In this document: one piece after another, positions 1 through 10,269 of the stretch
Position numbering within the stretch: position 1 is the first letter of the stretch
How the letters are laid out: every line of letters starts with the position of its first letter
Assembly (NCBI GenBank): GCA_964036155.1
Contig: OZ038423.1
Coordinates: forward strand, 16,135,249 to 16,199,248
Direction of reading: 5' to 3'
Length of the DNA: 64,000 nt
From: Diploscapter coronatus
Taxonomy: Eukaryota; Nematoda; Chromadorea; Rhabditida; Rhabditidae
The notes under the pieces: model-generated
What the model saw: only the letters and a program-made list of their open reading frames with translations
What the model was told of the DNA's origin: nothing
The model's database searches: none
Translations under genes and position numbers: made by a program

Positions 1-245
1 TTTCCACTTCAATCCGCAAAACGTTAGAAAAATTTGGACGAAGTTGAGATGAATGAAATATTTATTTTTTTGAAATTAAGAATGATAGATTATTTTTCAA
101 ACTTTTCACTTGATCTGTATAATTATTGTAATGCATTTTTTAAATTTCCAATATTTATTACCTAATTCCAAGTGACGCAAGCTCGTTCATTTTTGAATGA
201 ATAATAATATCATCGGTGATAAATTTAATCTGAACTCTACTTCAG

Positions 246-646
246 GATGGCAACCCAGGAAATCCGTAATAATTACAACCGAATTTTTGAGATAATATTT
301 CAATTGCAGTGGACAACCCGGACAGCCTGGAAACGATGGAGAAAAGGGAAGCGAAGGCGGCTGCAGGTAACCGATTTTTTAAAATTGATTATAACCAAAA
401 TCAAGCTTGAGCAAAGACTTCACCTTTTCTGTTTCAAAATTTCTTAGTCGATTTTCCAACAATCTAAGATTATTCTTTGCTTTGTTTTGATGTCAAAACT
501 TGATAAGTCTGTTCTAATTCTTTGATGATACAGCAATTCTGATAATATGTAGTCTCTCGCTATATCAAACCTATTTCTATCTCATTGAATTTCATTACAA
601 CAAATTCAGCCACTGCCCACCACCAAGAACGGCTCCCGGATATTAA
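246..646 (+). CDS. Cuticle collagen, C-terminal end (5' part outside or unresolved)
   Basis: Three short exons, 246-265, 310-366 and 610-646, join in frame and read as Gly-X-Y repeats followed by a Cys-containing tail: DGNPGNPGQPGQPGNDGEKG, then a segment ending in CSHCPPPRTAPGY and a TAA at 644-646. That tail is the standard C-terminus of nematode cuticle collagens, in which Cys residues flank the Gly-X-Y domain and form interchain disulfides in the extracellular cuticle. Donors are GT and acceptors end in cag. Bases 1-245 look like intron (AT-rich, no Gly-X-Y in any frame), so the N-terminal exons lie upstream of the window. I cannot assign a specific col gene from 37 residues. The family call is certain; the exact 5' boundary of the first exon seen is inferred from the acceptor at 244-245. 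Confidence 0.88.
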
Positions 647-1188
647 GCATCAACAGAAAATATCGTCATCCGTCGTCGTTAGATTGTTGTTATTGGAGCT
701 GGAAAAGGATTCCATTCTTGTCGACCTCATCAAACTTGTTTGTCTTATTTCTATACCTTCTTCTTCATCAATTCAGCTGTCCCTTTCCCTCTCCCAATTT
801 CTTTCCATTCTCAGCGATATGCTCAGTTGTACCTCCAAAAGACTTTACCCTACTCTTTCCAATTCGCCTTTCAATTTGAATTCTTTTTGTAATTTTCAGG
901 GTTTTCTACTAGACACCCGTATATAGGATAGGTCTATCTCTGTATATACGAGTTTGTGTAATTTGAAGGTCTAGCTTCAGCGTTTCATCGGTCAGATAAA
1001 TTAGGAAACTCTGCTTCTATTTCTAGCTTCCCACTGCCATTCCACTTTTGCGTAGTTCAACTGTGCAGCCCCACGACCCTGCCTTCTTTCAACCCTTCTC
1101 CCACTTTGACCCCCTAACCCCCAAAACACTCACGGCTATATCTCAAATGACTCTGTGAAGTCTTACTCTCTTAGCGAGAGATTCACGG

Positions 1189-1194
1189 AATAAA
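1189..1194 (+). promoter_or_regulatory. Probable poly(A) signal of the collagen gene
   Basis: AATAAA lies about 540 bp past the collagen stop and is followed by an AT-rich stretch and a second near-match. It is the first clear signal downstream on this strand, so the 3' UTR would be long for a collagen. The interval 647-1188 holds no other coding signal. Confidence 0.4.
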
Positions 1195-1214
1195 TATTTT
1201 TATACATATAGAAA

Positions 1215-3900
1215 TAAAGCATTAATTATTATTCAACTTGAACATTTTATACTAATCATTTGATTGTTACAAATCAAATCAGGCAGTGTTTGAAGTAGGA
1301 ATTGCATGAATTGAATGTTGGAGAATATGTAAGTGCGGTTGTTTTGTAATAAGTATCTGTCTGCTTTCATTGATTCAATCACTTGTTTGCGTATGTTCGA
1401 TTTTATTGTGTAACAAACCATAGAAAGGAATCTGCTTGTTGTTTCCCTTTCTTTGATTTTCTTGATTATCTCTTCAAAGCCTCATTCTTTGCATTTCCAT
1501 TTCATTACATTGCATCTTTTCTCTTTCTCAGACATTTTCATTCTTCATTCATTCAATCATCATTACTTTGAATGTGCGCACGCTTGTCCTGTCTTGTTGT
1601 CTACAAATCTAATGGATCGTCATCACTTTACAAGTCAAAGTCAAGTATTGCAGCATAGAAAGCAAAAATACCTGCCCGCTTTACTCTTTCAACCCAACGC
1701 AGCATTATTTACGGCTGTGTAGTAGCATCTCGACTGTAGAAGAATGCGAAGCCTTCAAATGCAATTGCAATTGTAGAGCGTCAGATAGCCCTTTGTCGGT
1801 TTTACAAAGACAAGTCGACTTTTACTGTCTAATGTGTTGAACTTTAATAGTTAGAATTCAAGCGCAATGCTTACTAAAATGAAATATGCTAGGATTATTT
1901 TAACTACGCAATAAAAATGCCGATACAAAAAATAACCTTATCATAAGTGTTTGAGAAATCTGAAAATAAAGTCGTGCTTTACCGAACAAACTTTAGAAAA
2001 CCTGATTTCAAACATATGACATAAACAACTCGGCGAGTAGTTGAAGGGCTATTTCAGGGGTAATGCAAACCTGCAGCAGAAGTCAGGGGTAGACTCTCCC
2101 TTGCATCAGGGGTGAGTCATGGCAGGCGCAGATCTTAGCCCGCCATGATCTATCTCTGCCCTACCCCTGAACTACCTCTACAACTTATCTCCTAGCAGAT
2201 CCACATGAGTTTATCATTTTCAATAATAAAAACTAAATATTAATCATGAGGTATCCTCTAATCTTGAAAAAACGTTGACAGAGACAAATAAACAAAGAAT
2301 AGTTTGTCAGGAAGTTTTCACGTCATGAAAAATACTATTCACTTTACGAAGAAAAAATCATACTCGCAATCTAAAATTATCTGGATCATGTGAATTTTGG
2401 AATGATATCATGATTTCTTTGTGCAGATTCGTTTCATTGGATAATTCTTTAAATCTTTAAACCAGCCGAAGTTTTTCAGTCATTATTCAGTACTTTGAAG
2501 CATAATTGCTTCTAATTTTTCGAGTCAACACTAAATGGAGTTTGCTATTTCTAACAGAACTAACTACAACCACAATGGACAATATGTGCGCGATTTTAAT
2601 TTTACGCAATTTAAGTTTATGGAAACGTAACTTTACCATTAAAGTGGAGAATTTAGTGACAATAAAATCGAGAATAACCAAAGTTGAAGCAGAAATCATA
2701 CAGCAGAGTTAATTGGCTCCCTCTACACGCGTTTCAACTACGCTTATATCCTTCTTTAGGCACTTTATGCTAATTTTATCCTAATTTGAACTACTCGAGA
2801 CGACCGTTTTTATTGAAAAGGCGCAAGAAAAGGGACTCAGCGGAAGAATTGAGGGAATCTAGTGCTTCAAGGTTAAGCGGCCTCTCGAAACTTCAAACAA
2901 TATGCATAGTAAATAGTGATTTGTATGTAGTCTAATGATAGGAAATAATAAAAATAGAAAATAATTATGAAAAAGTCAGTATCTTCATATTAGGCACATA
3001 TTCAATTAAAATTTCGATGCAGTATTTTTATTCGCCTATTCCGCATCATAGATTTTGCAAGAGACGTAATGGAAGTGCTGATTTTTCTTGAGACAAATGA
3101 ATTTTTTCACATGAAAATTTCTGCTAAATTTAGGAATGCTTCAAAGAAAATTTATATTCCATTTAGGGACTTTAAAACATTAAATTTGACTTTAAGTTTT
3201 GCACGTATCGATATGAATTATGAAATTCCTTGAAAAATCACCTAGTTTGTTTCTATCAACTGTATTTCATTTATAAATTACACGAACTTTTGAAATGGGC
3301 AATAATGGAACAAGGCGAACTATCCATATAGCAGAAATATAGTCCAGTGATAGCTATTTGTAAATATTGCACTTTATTCATTAGTTTTAAATTTTTTATG
3401 AATATTCAATATCGTTTATTTCCTATTTGATATCTCTAGATAATCCTTAGATTCATAAAAAAATCAAGCTGTTTAAAATTCTAATATCAAATTTTACATT
3501 ATGATTTGCATGAATCAAATTTATTTCTCTCATTATTGTGGTTTTTATATTATTCTTTTCATTAGTTCAATATCATTCACTTTTCATTTTATATTTTTAA
3601 ATCACTATGTCGTATACTCTTTTCCCAAATTGACGAGAGCTCTGTCTGTGCGATTCGCACTACTCGGGTTTTATCGTCACTCGCGAACGGCTGCGTCGCG
3701 CTTCTCTCTCCTCTAAAAGCGGATGTGGAATACAAAGGACCGAATTTTATGCAGCGAGATAGTGTGCAAAAAATACAGTAGGGAGAGGAAAACGATAAAG
3801 CGGTATTACGAATGCAGGACTCAACAACAACGACATCATATTATCTAATTTATACTGATCTTCAGAAACATATAAGACAGATAAGTAGTAAAAAATGGAG
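1215..3900. other. Intergenic region, no gene seen
   Basis: AT-rich sequence with only short open frames of random-looking composition on both strands. No exon with codon-like composition, no recognisable domain and no RNA gene was found. The one structured element is the inverted repeat at 2037-2181. A locally GC-richer patch around 3630-3720 (alternating GCG and TCGC words) has no open frame that continues. Confidence 0.6.
2037..2181. repeat. Imperfect inverted repeat, MITE-like
   Basis: The two halves fold back around the palindrome AGATCT at 2130-2135. CATGGCAGGC on the left pairs with GCCCGCCATG on the right, and several CAGGGGT words on the left match ACCCCTGA on the right. The outer ends (GTAGTTGAAG and ACTACCTCTAC) also pair loosely. 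The sequence is far more GC-rich than its flanks, which suggests an inserted element. No transposase is encoded and I could not identify a target-site duplication. Confidence 0.55.
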
Positions 3901-4025
3901 AAAACTGTCTTTCAATTCGACGGTTTCATTTATTTTTACAATTCGATAAAACAATTGAAGATAAAGATGAATTGTAGTACTTACATGCACCACATAATGC
4001 AATCTCGAAATTGTAAATATTAGAT

Positions 4026-6288
4026 TTAGAAGGCTTGATGTTCATAAGGGGGTGCGGAAGTGCCAGGTGCGTGAGAGGGTGAGGTCGTCTGATAGCTCGT
4101 CTTTTCCGGATGTTGTTCGGACGAGAGTCTGACTGGCTGGGCAATTGGAGTTCGCTCATCGGAGTCATGCCCGCTCAGTCTTTGATAGGCGCTGCGCTGC
4201 TTCAACTGAAAGGATTATGGATCATTCGGGCTTTATGCAAAAATGGATGAATGATTCCATAGAAGAGGAGTCTTTGCCTACTTGATATGCAATCATGGCG
4301 ATCAGCGCAATGGAGAGCAGAATGCATAGAGCCAGAAGAATCCACGTTATAGTTTGCCAGGCGGATTTTCCGGTGATCCTAAATGAAGACATTAGTTTAT
4401 TTCTATGAAACTTTTAAAACTAACTCGTCGAGGATGGTGGCTTTAGGTGCAACTCCAACTGCATTACTCTCTGCAGCTTTGAATGATGAAAACGGTGATT
4501 TCAAGCCGAATTTGGGTCCAAACTTCTCTTTGACGACTTGTTTCACAGCTTCCTGAATTGAATTTTAGCTTATTCTTCCGCGTTTTCTTACCTTATCCAA
4601 TTTGTCTTGAATTTTATCTCGAAGATAATCTCCAGCGGCTTGTTCATATGCCGTGTTCGTAGCATCCTAAATTTTCACAACTTTTTCCAGAGTTTATTTG
4701 CTGACGTACCTTGATCTTGTTTTTCAGACTATCTTTGTCCTTGCTGTATTTGGCATATTGTTCCCATAATTTCTGCGCTTCGTCGTCGATTTCGTCCTTC
4801 TTTGCCTAAGCTCACTCAATTTACTTGTAATTTCAAGCCACGTCTTCCTTACAGTGATCTCATTCTTGATTGCCTCCAACTGTGCTCGATTTTCTTCCTT
4901 TCTCTGTGCTTTTTCCTGCATTCTTTTGGTCGCTTCAGCCTCGATCAACGTCTTCAATTCGCCCAGCATATTCTTGAAGTTCTCCATTTTCTGGAAACAT
5001 TCTTTTGCCTGTTTCATCATTTCACTAGGAGTTCATTACCTCCTTCTTCATCTGATCGTGCTTCTCCTTCGCCTTCTGCAATTCTGCCTTCATTTCTTCG
5101 AATTGCTGATTCATGTGCTCTTGCATTTGTTTCCAGGCCTAAAGTGATTTATCTAACCCAAATTCAAAGATGATCTTCTCACTTCAAATTTCTGCTTGAC
5201 TTCTTCCTTCTCTGCAGCTTTATTCTGCTCATAGGATTCTCTCATTTTGGCAATGATTTCATCAACTTTCTGAAATAGACTAGTATTGTTTGAATTTTTA
5301 TCCCACACCGGAAAAGTTTAAATAATAATCATAAGCTGAGGCGTTCGGGCTTTCCGATTCCGAAAAAAATTCGATCTCAGAGATTTTTAGGCTTCGAAAT
5401 TCCGATTTCTGTCGGAGAAAAACGCAATTCCTATTTCCTTACGAGAAGATGTTCAATTCTGATTCTAATTCTAAATTTTCCAAACTTCAAATACCAGGCA
5501 TGTCTGAGAATGGCAATAAGTGGAATCGGGTTGACGACTCAAATTTTCGGAATTGAAATGAAATTGTCCAAGATCGCCGAAACCAGACAACTCATAATTT
5601 CGTAATTCCGCCTTGTTCTAAATCTCATAATCTGACCTGTTTCTTTGCAACATCGGCCTCTTCCTTCTTCTGTTTCAATTTATCCATCCATTCCTTCGTC
5701 TGTTCGCCCAACTGCTTCCATTTCTCCAATCTTTCTTGCTCTTTTATTTTCTCTGCTTCATCGATTTGCTAGAATCAACGATATTCATGGTTCAAAAACT
5801 AGTCAAAATCAGGCTCCTAGAAAAAGACACCGGCTTTTTCTTTTCCTATCTTGCCTTCCCATACTATTTCTTAGAAAAACCGGTGTCTTTTTCTATTAGC
5901 CTAAAATCACTATCACGAACCTCTTTTAGTTCCTTGTATTCGTCGACCTTCTCCTTCAGCGATGTGACCGTCTGGTTTAGTTTATCCGAAAATGCCTTCT
6001 TTTCCGCGTCTTTATCTTTTCTGTAAGAATTTTTTTGTCTTCGTTTAAAAAATCTATGAAAGGCTCACTTGTAATTGGCGTAGTTCGTCTTGAACTCTTC
6101 CTCAAGTTCCTTTTCTGTGTCTAACACATCCTAAATTTTAACTCTCAAATAAATGAAATATTCAACTCAACAAAAACCTGGAAGAAGTCGACTAGAGAAT
6201 CATCTTCGTTTGTAGAAGGCTGTGCCGATTGAGACCAAGCTAGTGAAACTCCCAATGAAAGAAGCAGAAATGTGAAGATATGTCGCAT
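4026..6288 (-). CDS. Single-pass membrane coiled-coil protein with TGN38-like YQRL tail (paralogue 1)
   Basis: Twelve exons, in transcript order: 6288-6178, 6130-6069, 6020-5921, 5768-5637, 5269-5183, 5138-5040, 4990-4853, 4805-4710, 4666-4592, 4552-4425, 4378-4282, 4205-4026. All are GT-AG and frame-consistent, giving 434 residues. An N-terminal signal peptide (about 1-18, hydrophobic FTFLLLSLGVSLAW) is followed by some 300 residues of Lys/Glu-rich charged helix that should form a lumenal or extracellular coiled coil. A transmembrane helix spans about 353-374, and a 60-residue tail carries YQRL at 382-385. YQRL is the known endocytic and trans-Golgi retrieval signal of mammalian TGN38, so a TGN/endosome cycling role is plausible; this is inference from topology and motif. 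The gene at 7340-9630 is a tandem paralogue with the same exon phases around the TM exon. A MITE occupies intron 3. A poly(A) signal (reverse of TTTATT, 3929-3934) follows. Confidence 0.85.
5812..5901. mobile_element. Short inverted-repeat transposon (hAT-like MITE), copy 1
   Basis: The 90-bp element starts GGCTCCTAGAAAAAGACACC and ends with the inverted counterpart GGTGTCTTTTTCTATTAGCC. It is flanked by CAAAATCA (5804-5811) and TAAAATCA (5902-5909), an 8-bp target duplication with one mismatch, as expected for hAT-type insertion. It encodes nothing. Removing the element and one duplication would leave an intron of about 54 bp, the usual size here, so it inserted into an existing intron of the gene at 4026-6288. 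A second copy sits at 55309-55424. Confidence 0.8.
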
Positions 6289-7339
6289 CTGAATTTGCTG
6301 AAAATGAAAATAGGTTTAAAATAAGCATAATGACAAGTAATCAATAAGAAATGCAACGATCACGATCCAAGCGCATTGACTGTCTATTTGTCTGTTTTGG
6401 CTGAGCAGAGACTACAGTGTGCGAGACTATCTTATCGCTCTTCCCCTCCTGCTTATCACTAATTGGCACTGCTTCATCTCAGTTAGGTAGTCATGCACAA
6501 TATCGGAGTTCATTGATAGAAGATCAAATGATATTTGGCATAAATTACATTAGCATCAACATTTTGAAGGAATTTGATATGCAATTTTCATGAATATCAG
6601 TTTAAGCCTGGAAATTTATTATTTGTCAAAAGTTAATTTGAAGCGTGAATGTTTCGATTTTTTTCTCTCGGAAATTCACGAAATTTGAAGTTAGGTAACT
6701 TAATATAAAATTTAGGAATTCACGCATTAATAGAACACGAAATTACTACTTTACACGATTTTATTAACCATGCCTTACAGTACTCGATCTATCGTACACC
6801 TACATTTGCATTTCTTATCATGTGCTGCTACTATTTTGTGTGTATTGAATTATTTCCTTGTTCATTCTAATGTCAATATCTTCATTTTATATTCGCACAC
6901 ACTACAGACTATAAGAATTACGTGGTGTTGTTCTGATGAAATTGCACGTTCTCACATGTTGTACATCTTCAGTGATCAGTGATAAAATTCAATAAAAATT
7001 AGCACTGTTTCATGTTTATTAATAATCAATACAAATAAAATCAGGATACATAAAAGGGGAGAAAGGTGCACACATCGATAACCGTAGTCCTGAGCAGAGG
7101 GGTTATATTTATTCAATTATCTTTTCAAGTAGAATTAAATTACGATGTATTAATCCATTTTAATTTTATGTAAACGGGATGCACAAGCTAATGACGTTGT
7201 TTCCGATTGTTAATGAACACGACATTGTGGACTAGTCTATCGAACTAATGTGTTTTGGTGGAAATAATTCATGAGTTCAATAAGTACAGATTTTCTAAAG
7301 ATACGACTCAAAATAAATACTTTATCGCATTAAGCATAT

Positions 7340-9630
7340 TCATGTGTCAGACTCTTCCTTCGGCTTTTGCTCGTCTTCTTCAGTCTGCTGCTGATAATGA
7401 ATTTCGTGTGGCTCTTCAGTTTTCTTGTCGTCATTCTGTTGAGCCTCGTTTCCCGGTTTTACTGGATCTGTAAAAATGCACAGCATTCATCCGGATCGAA
7501 ATAAGAAGTGCTACCTTCAACTTGTGGATGAATTTCTGCTTGATCATCATGCTGTTTCGTGTTTGTTTTTGGTGGATTCTGAATCTGCACGGGGTCATAT
7601 CCTCCACTGACAATAGCATCAGAGGGAGCAGGAATTGCGGCTGCAGGATCTTGATTTGCACTAGGATCGTCTGCCTTCTTGTGCTGTTCGTCGTGTTGAG
7701 CTAAATGCTGATCTTCATGATTTTCTTCTATCGATTGAGCAGGTTCTTCGTCTTCAGGAATTGCTTCATGGCCGGTAAAATTCGGCTTGGTTTTAGGCGG
7801 CGAGAATTTCGGTGGCTAAAATCTACATTCGTTTGAGGGCTCCGGTAAAATTCACTTGTCCATAGACTTATTGTTAGGAAATACTTTCGTCAGACGAAAA
7901 TAAGCTATAGGGGCTAGGTCCCACAAGCTAATTTATAGTTATGATACCACGTCGCACTGGCGAAAACTTTGGTGAATTACAGGTTGGAGAAAGAAATTTG
8001 TTTAAATCTTACAGTAACTGAAATCAACGATGAGGTATTATCCTTCTGTGGCTGTGCAGATGCGGTTTTGATTTCTGTTCTCAAGGGAAACGGTACTTCG
8101 GATCGACTTTGTGGAATATCTGTATGAGGAAGTTGCTTCGAAGCTGACAACTTCTTGACTGGCGCTTCTACTAGGGACTTCGTTGGAGCAAATGGGGTGA
8201 ATTCGTCTGGACCATGACTGTGATGAGCATGATCTGAGCCGTACAGTCTCTGGTAATGGGACACAGGTCTAGTTACCTAAGTTTTGCTGTCATTGAAAAC
8301 AACTTTCGATAAGTTTCACTACATGATAAATGATGGCGATAACGAGTAATACACCAATAATAACGCAGATGACCAAAAGTATCCAAGTCCATGTCTTGTA
8401 TGGAGCCGTGCCTGTTACTCTGCAATGATTGAACCTATTAACTTGATCTTCATCTATCGACTTACTCATCAAGGAATGCATTTCTGACAGCTGGTTGTAC
8501 AGCATTTGCGACTGCTGGTTTAGGTGTTATTCCGAATACATTTTCCTAAACCACCAAATAAATTTCACATGAAACCCATCTCATCCAACTTTAAATTTAT
8601 CCCAAGCTTCTCGTTTTTCAGCCTTCTTCTTTTCGTGCTCTGTTTTGATTATGTTCGCCACATCCGTCGCTAATTGTTGCATTTCGTTCCAAGCCTGAAG
8701 ATTGAAATGCCTTCTGTAACGAGAAAACCATTCTCACTTCCATTGCTTCAGCGAGTTTTGCATCTTGTTTTTCTTTGATCTTCGCGGCTATTCTGTCATA
8801 TTCTTGCTTGATGAATGGAGCTACTTGTTCGATCAGCTAAATATTCCAATTTATTCACCCACCAAAGATTTACTGAGTCTGTACGAACCTGCCCAGCCCT
8901 TGTAATGATTCTACAAGCGATTACAAGAACTTACGAGCCTGTACAGACTTGTATTTTATTTGAAAAGTTTACAAGCGAAGACAACTAATAACTGCCCAGG
9001 CCTTTACATGCGAAAAGGACCACCTACAATAGCTTGTAAGCGAATACGGCTCTGCATTACAGGCTTGTGCGAGTACGTTCGCAGGCCCGCAATGCACTTG
9101 CATTACAATCTCGTTCAAGCCCGTTACAGGTTCGGCGAATTTTTAGTGAGACAATGATTTCATCATTTCGTTCACCTCCATTTTTGCTTGTTTTTCTTCA
9201 GCTTTCTTCTGGTCTCGAGCTGCGTCCAATTCTTTAACTCCATTTATGAATTTTTCCAAGTTCTGAATTTCAAGTTGATTTTCTAAAAAGTTTAATTTAT
9301 CATACATCGGAAAGCAATCTTGGATCTGGAGACTTCTTTTCGAAATCAGAAGCAGTTTTATGTTTTGCGAGGTAGTCATTCCATTTCCTAAAATTTTAAT
9401 TAATATTTATCAAGACCATATGAGTTCTCCTCACACTTGAGCACTTTCGATTTTCTGCTTGAGCTCTTCTGCTGCGTTTTTCAATTTCTAAATTCATTTA
9501 CTCTTCTTACATCTCTGAACCTTTATGGACAAACTTCTCGAATGGCTTCCTTCTGTTCTGGCGTCCACTGTTTGGCACAGCAAATTGCTATACAAATCGA
9601 TAAAATCAGAACTGATTTCACGTGCTTCAT
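7340..9630 (-). CDS. Single-pass membrane coiled-coil protein with TGN38-like YQRL tail (paralogue 2)
   Basis: Eleven exons in transcript order: 9630-9535, 9487-9435, 9387-9306, 9262-9176, 8836-8738, 8694-8590, 8545-8466, 8419-8323, 8276-8013, 7815-7515, 7467-7340; 463 residues. A signal peptide (about 1-19, ending near CCA) precedes a Lys/Glu-rich helical ectodomain that is shorter than in the neighbour. A TM helix lies at about 211-231, followed by SHYQRL (YQRL 241-244) and then a long acidic, His/Gln/Pro-rich cytoplasmic tail of some 220 residues. The TM exon has the same length (97 bp) and phases as in the gene at 4026-6288, which together with the shared YQRL-G-(S/H)D motif shows a tandem duplication. 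Exon 2 uses donor GT/gtgagg (9434-9433), the only choice that keeps frame. Intron 4 is enlarged by repeats. The function suggested by YQRL is trafficking between the TGN and the surface; that is inference. Confidence 0.83.
8868..9135. repeat. Repeat-rich insertion in an intron
   Basis: Intron 4 of the YQRL paralogue is about 339 bp instead of 45, and most of the excess consists of short, diverged words such as CTTGTAA, TTACAAG, TACAGGCTTG and GCCCAG in both orientations. It looks like a decayed local or inverted-repeat array. I see no coding potential or terminal repeats that would define an element. Confidence 0.4.
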
Positions 9631-9659
9631 TGCACCTAACAATCTGAAACTTGATAATT

Positions 9660-10265
9660 TTATTGATTTTTAAACAATAAAACTGAAAAGTACGATATTC
9701 GGTATCACAAATAATTGGAAAATCAGATATCATTTCTGACGATGAAAATAAAGATTACGAGCAATGAAACAACCAAATATTTTGGACGAGCCGAGTCTCC
9801 TGACCTAAACACATTCAAACTGTCTGTAGGCTTTCCTCCTCTCTCCTTCTCTTCTCACAGGAGCAATAATGTGATGATAAGATATCAAGTAAACACTCCT
9901 AATGATATTATGCTCTCAAATATAAAAGGAATCCACGCTTATTTCAACAAGTACAATTATTTTAATAAAAATCGTTTATTCCGAAGAAAGTAAAAGAAAC
10001 AATTTGAATTTTTTACAAGAATAAAGATACGATAAAAATAATTATTCATACCTACAGTTTGATAAACCGAATAGAATGAATAAATAAATGGTGGATAAAT
10101 AAATAAAATCAATGAATACACTGCTTTAACAATAACATTTTATCGATCAAGGCTGTATGGAATATTTCGTTTCGTTCCGCGTTCCGAAAATCTCTAAATT
10201 TCATTCCGTACAGTCTTGTTGCCGATAATAAAAAATGAGATTTTTAAGTAGAGGGGAAATTATTT
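9660..10265. other. Intergenic region between YQRL paralogue 2 and the cyclophilin 3' end
   Basis: AT-rich sequence holding the promoter side of the gene at 9630 and the 3' flank of the cyclophilin gene at 10270. An open frame at 9715-9993 (+) has no family resemblance and is not bounded by splice or leader signals. Runs of AAATAAATAAAT occur near 10080-10110. Confidence 0.5.
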
Positions 10266-10269
10266 AGGA

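Noticed and set aside
585..926. 113-codon open frame (+) over the collagen 3' exon
   Set aside because: It runs in another frame across the collagen stop and 3' UTR and is Ser/Leu-rich by composition; a shadow.
9715..9993. 92-codon open frame (+) after YQRL paralogue 2
   Set aside because: AT-rich, no domain, no supporting signals; chance frame in the spacer.
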